This document shows positions 62,637-64,000 of a DNA stretch of 64,000 bases, one piece after another. The DNA lies in the NCBI GenBank assembly GCA_022712315.1, contig JALAGS010000027.1:25856-89855 (forward strand). Reading direction: 5' to 3'. The notes under the pieces were generated by a model, which searched no databases, had not been told where the DNA came from, and saw only the letters and a program-made list of their open reading frames with translations. Position 1 is the first letter of the stretch; every line of letters begins with the position of its first letter. This DNA is from Sphingobacterium sp. GTDB taxonomy: Bacteria > Bacteroidota > Bacteroidia > Sphingobacteriales > Sphingobacteriaceae. A program made the translations under genes and the position numbers.

Positions 62637-63311
62637 ATGGGAAAGCAATACGATGATTCTTGGGCTCCTGTGTTAAAGCCTTTGTTTGGTCAGCCTTATA
62701 TGAAACAGCTGTCCACTTTTGTACAGGAGGAACGGCAACAGACGAAAGTGTTTCCACCGGCAGATCTGGTGATGAACGCTTTTAAGCTAACACCGTTGGA
62801 TCAGGTTAAAGTCGTTATCTTAGGGCAGGATCCTTACCATAATGATGGGCAGGCACATGGTCTGTCATTCTCTGTGCCGGAAGGGATAGCACTGCCGCCA
62901 TCTTTGAAAAATATTTTTAAGGAATTACAAGATGATATCCCCGGATTTGTCGAGCCGCGTTCTGGTGATTTAACCTCCTGGGCCAAACAGGGCGTGTTGT
63001 TGTTAAACGCAACGTTGACTGTACAGGCGCATTTGGCAGGTTCGCATCAAAAAAGAGGCTGGGAGATCTTTACGGACAGTATCATTCATGCAGTTTCGGA
63101 GCGTTGCGATCATGTGGTGTTTCTATTGTGGGGTAGTTACGCGCAAAAGAAAAGTGCGCTCATTGATGCAAAGAAACATCTTATTCTAACAGCAGTGCAT
63201 CCTTCGCCGCTGTCTGTCTATCGTGGTTTCTTTGGTAGTAAGCATTTCTCACGTGCAAACCAATACTTAGTAGCTCATGGTAAAACACCAATTGATTGGC
63301 GTTTGGTCTGA
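62637..63311 (+). CDS. ung: Uracil-DNA glycosylase, family 1
   Basis: 224 residues, the normal size. The water-activating motif [17 protein letters not shown] contains D65, and the C-terminal [18 protein letters not shown] holds the catalytic His and the DNA-intercalation loop. It removes uracil from DNA to start base-excision repair. It is monocistronic. The 5' flank overlaps only the doubtful upstream extension of the neighbouring minus-strand gene. Confidence 0.97.
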   Translation: MGKQYDDSWAPVLKPLFGQPYMKQLSTFVQEERQQTKVFPPADLVMNAFKLTPLDQVKVVILGQDPYHNDGQAHGLSFSVPEGIALPPSLKNIFKELQDDIPGFVEPRSGDLTSWAKQGVLLLNATLTVQAHLAGSHQKRGWEIFTDSIIHAVSERCDHVVFLLWGSYAQKKSALIDAKKHLILTAVHPSPLSVYRGFFGSKHFSRANQYLVAHGKTPIDWRLV

Positions 63312-63364
63312 GCATGTGACGACTTATTTTAACGTAGAGCAGATTCGGGGCGGAGCCCTTGGGT

Positions 63365-63439
63365 AAACATCATTACCAGAGATTTTCGCCTTGAACGAGG
63401 ACGCTCAAAAGCAAGATCCTGGTAAAAAATGATGTTTTT
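63365..63439 (+). other. Long imperfect inverted repeat downstream of ung
   Basis: AAACATCATTACCAG (63365-63379) pairs with CTGGTA plus AATGATGTTT (63419-63437), with a 4-nt A bulge and a ~39-nt inner region, followed by a T-run. It may be the ung terminator or a small structured RNA. Confidence 0.4.
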
Positions 63440-63505
63440 AATTCAGCCTATTTCACGCTCCGGTGAATATCATAGGTGGTTAACAAACCACTAAAACCTA
63501 TACAA

Positions 63506-63976
63506 TTAATATTCCAATGGAATAATAGGCTCTTTTTTGCTTGTTGACATAATCATCATGGTTTGGAAAGTCTTCACAAAAGGTATTTTGGAGATTTTTT
63601 CCATGATAACACCTTCATATGCTTTGATATCTTTTACGTAAACTTTGAGGATGAAATCGCAATTTCCGGTTACGTGATGGCACTCGGTTACTTCAGGTAT
63701 CATTTTTACGGCTGCGACAAACTCAGGTATCGCATTATGTGTATGGAAGTCAAGTGAGATTTGGATGAATGATTTGATTCCAAGGCCCAGTTTTTCCTCG
63801 TCAACAAAAGCATGGTAACTTTTTATAAAGCCCGAGTTTTCCAGTTTGCGCACACGTTCTAAAGTTGGTGCGGGAGATAGTCCAATGCTAGATGCAAGCT
63901 GCAAATTAGTTATACGACCATTCTCTTGTAATAGTTTAAGAATTTTTAAATCTGTTTTGTCCGGTGCAAAGGGCAT
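63506..63976 (-). CDS. Lrp/AsnC family transcriptional regulator
   Basis: 156 residues. The N-terminal helix-turn-helix reads LDKTDLKIL-like (DKTDLKILKLLQENGRITN in part) with LASSIGLSPAPTLERVRKLE as recognition region; the C-terminal RAM/AsnC ligand-binding domain contains VTECHHVTGNCDFILKV. Lrp/AsnC proteins respond to amino acids and act locally or globally. The neighbouring target, if any, lies beyond the right edge of the window, where this gene's promoter also lies in part. Confidence 0.93.
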   Translation of the reverse strand: MPFAPDKTDLKILKLLQENGRITNLQLASSIGLSPAPTLERVRKLENSGFIKSYHAFVDEEKLGLGIKSFIQISLDFHTHNAIPEFVAAVKMIPEVTECHHVTGNCDFILKVYVKDIKAYEGVIMEKISKIPFVKTFQTMMIMSTSKKEPIIPLEY

Positions 63977-64000
63977 ATCTTAAGTCTTAATAATCAATAG

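Noticed and set aside
61869..62648. Longer 259-residue version of the minus-strand hypothetical protein
   Set aside because: The first 80 residues cover the gap and the start of ung and have no coherent pattern; MSNLVRII at 62408 followed by two membrane segments is a natural start.
1..64000. Mobile elements, prophage, restriction or abortive-infection systems
   Set aside because: No transposase, integrase, terminal inverted repeat, methylase or nuclease gene was recognised on either strand.

Overview
The window looks like the chromosome of a Bacteroidota member, most likely Sphingobacterium or a close Sphingobacteriaceae relative. The evidence is two SusC/SusD pairs, an ECF sigma/FecR switch, Bacteroidota-type promoters (TAnnTTTG at -7, TTG or TTTG near -33), A/T-rich leaders without clear Shine-Dalgarno sequences, moderate G+C, and core genes of that phylum. 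No phage, insertion sequence, CRISPR array or rRNA was found. One tRNA gene (Glu, TTC) is present.

Region 1 (1-14.7 kb) is a glycan-utilisation locus: a DUF5107/TPR protein cut by the left edge, a secreted GH2 enzyme, then ECF sigma factor, FecR-type anti-sigma factor, SusC with an N-terminal STN signalling domain, SusD, and a surface lipoprotein with a DUF1735-like start and a discoidin-like end. It should be induced by trans-envelope signalling. The substrate cannot be read from the sequence.

Region 2 (14.7-32 kb) is mostly housekeeping: tRNA-Glu, a phosphopantetheinyl transferase, dCTP deaminase, an MBL-fold hydrolase, a glycosyltransferase, an MprF-like lysyl-phosphatidylglycerol synthase followed by a VirJ/AcvB-like lysyl-phosphatidylglycerol hydrolase, a flavin oxidoreductase, MiaE, RlmN, ComF, VanZ, and a PadR-PspC-outer-membrane-barrel module.

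Region 3 (32.1-55.6 kb) is a nearly complete pectin system. A LacI-type regulator is divergent from susC-susD-surface lipoprotein-rhamnogalacturonan acetylesterase. Facing these is a long minus-strand operon: GH28, GH105, PL10, uxaB, uxaA, uxaC, kdgK, eda, a hexuronate transporter and a GapN-type aldehyde dehydrogenase. Together they cover binding and import of pectin fragments, trimming to galacturonate, conversion to pyruvate and glyceraldehyde-3-phosphate, and probably NADPH production. A perfect 30-bp palindrome between lacI and susC recurs in diverged form twice upstream of the catabolic operon, tying both arms to one regulator. At the head of that operon lies an unannotated wreck of a pectin methylesterase gene (large internal deletion plus a 1-nt frameshift).

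Region 4 (55.6-64 kb) is housekeeping: murF, truA, an ABC exporter, a NeuD-like acyltransferase, DUF4293, small hypothetical proteins, ung and an Lrp/AsnC regulator. murF is flanked on both sides by noncoding composite repeats with an 11-bp period, and the murF and DUF4293 promoters are near copies over 39 bp.
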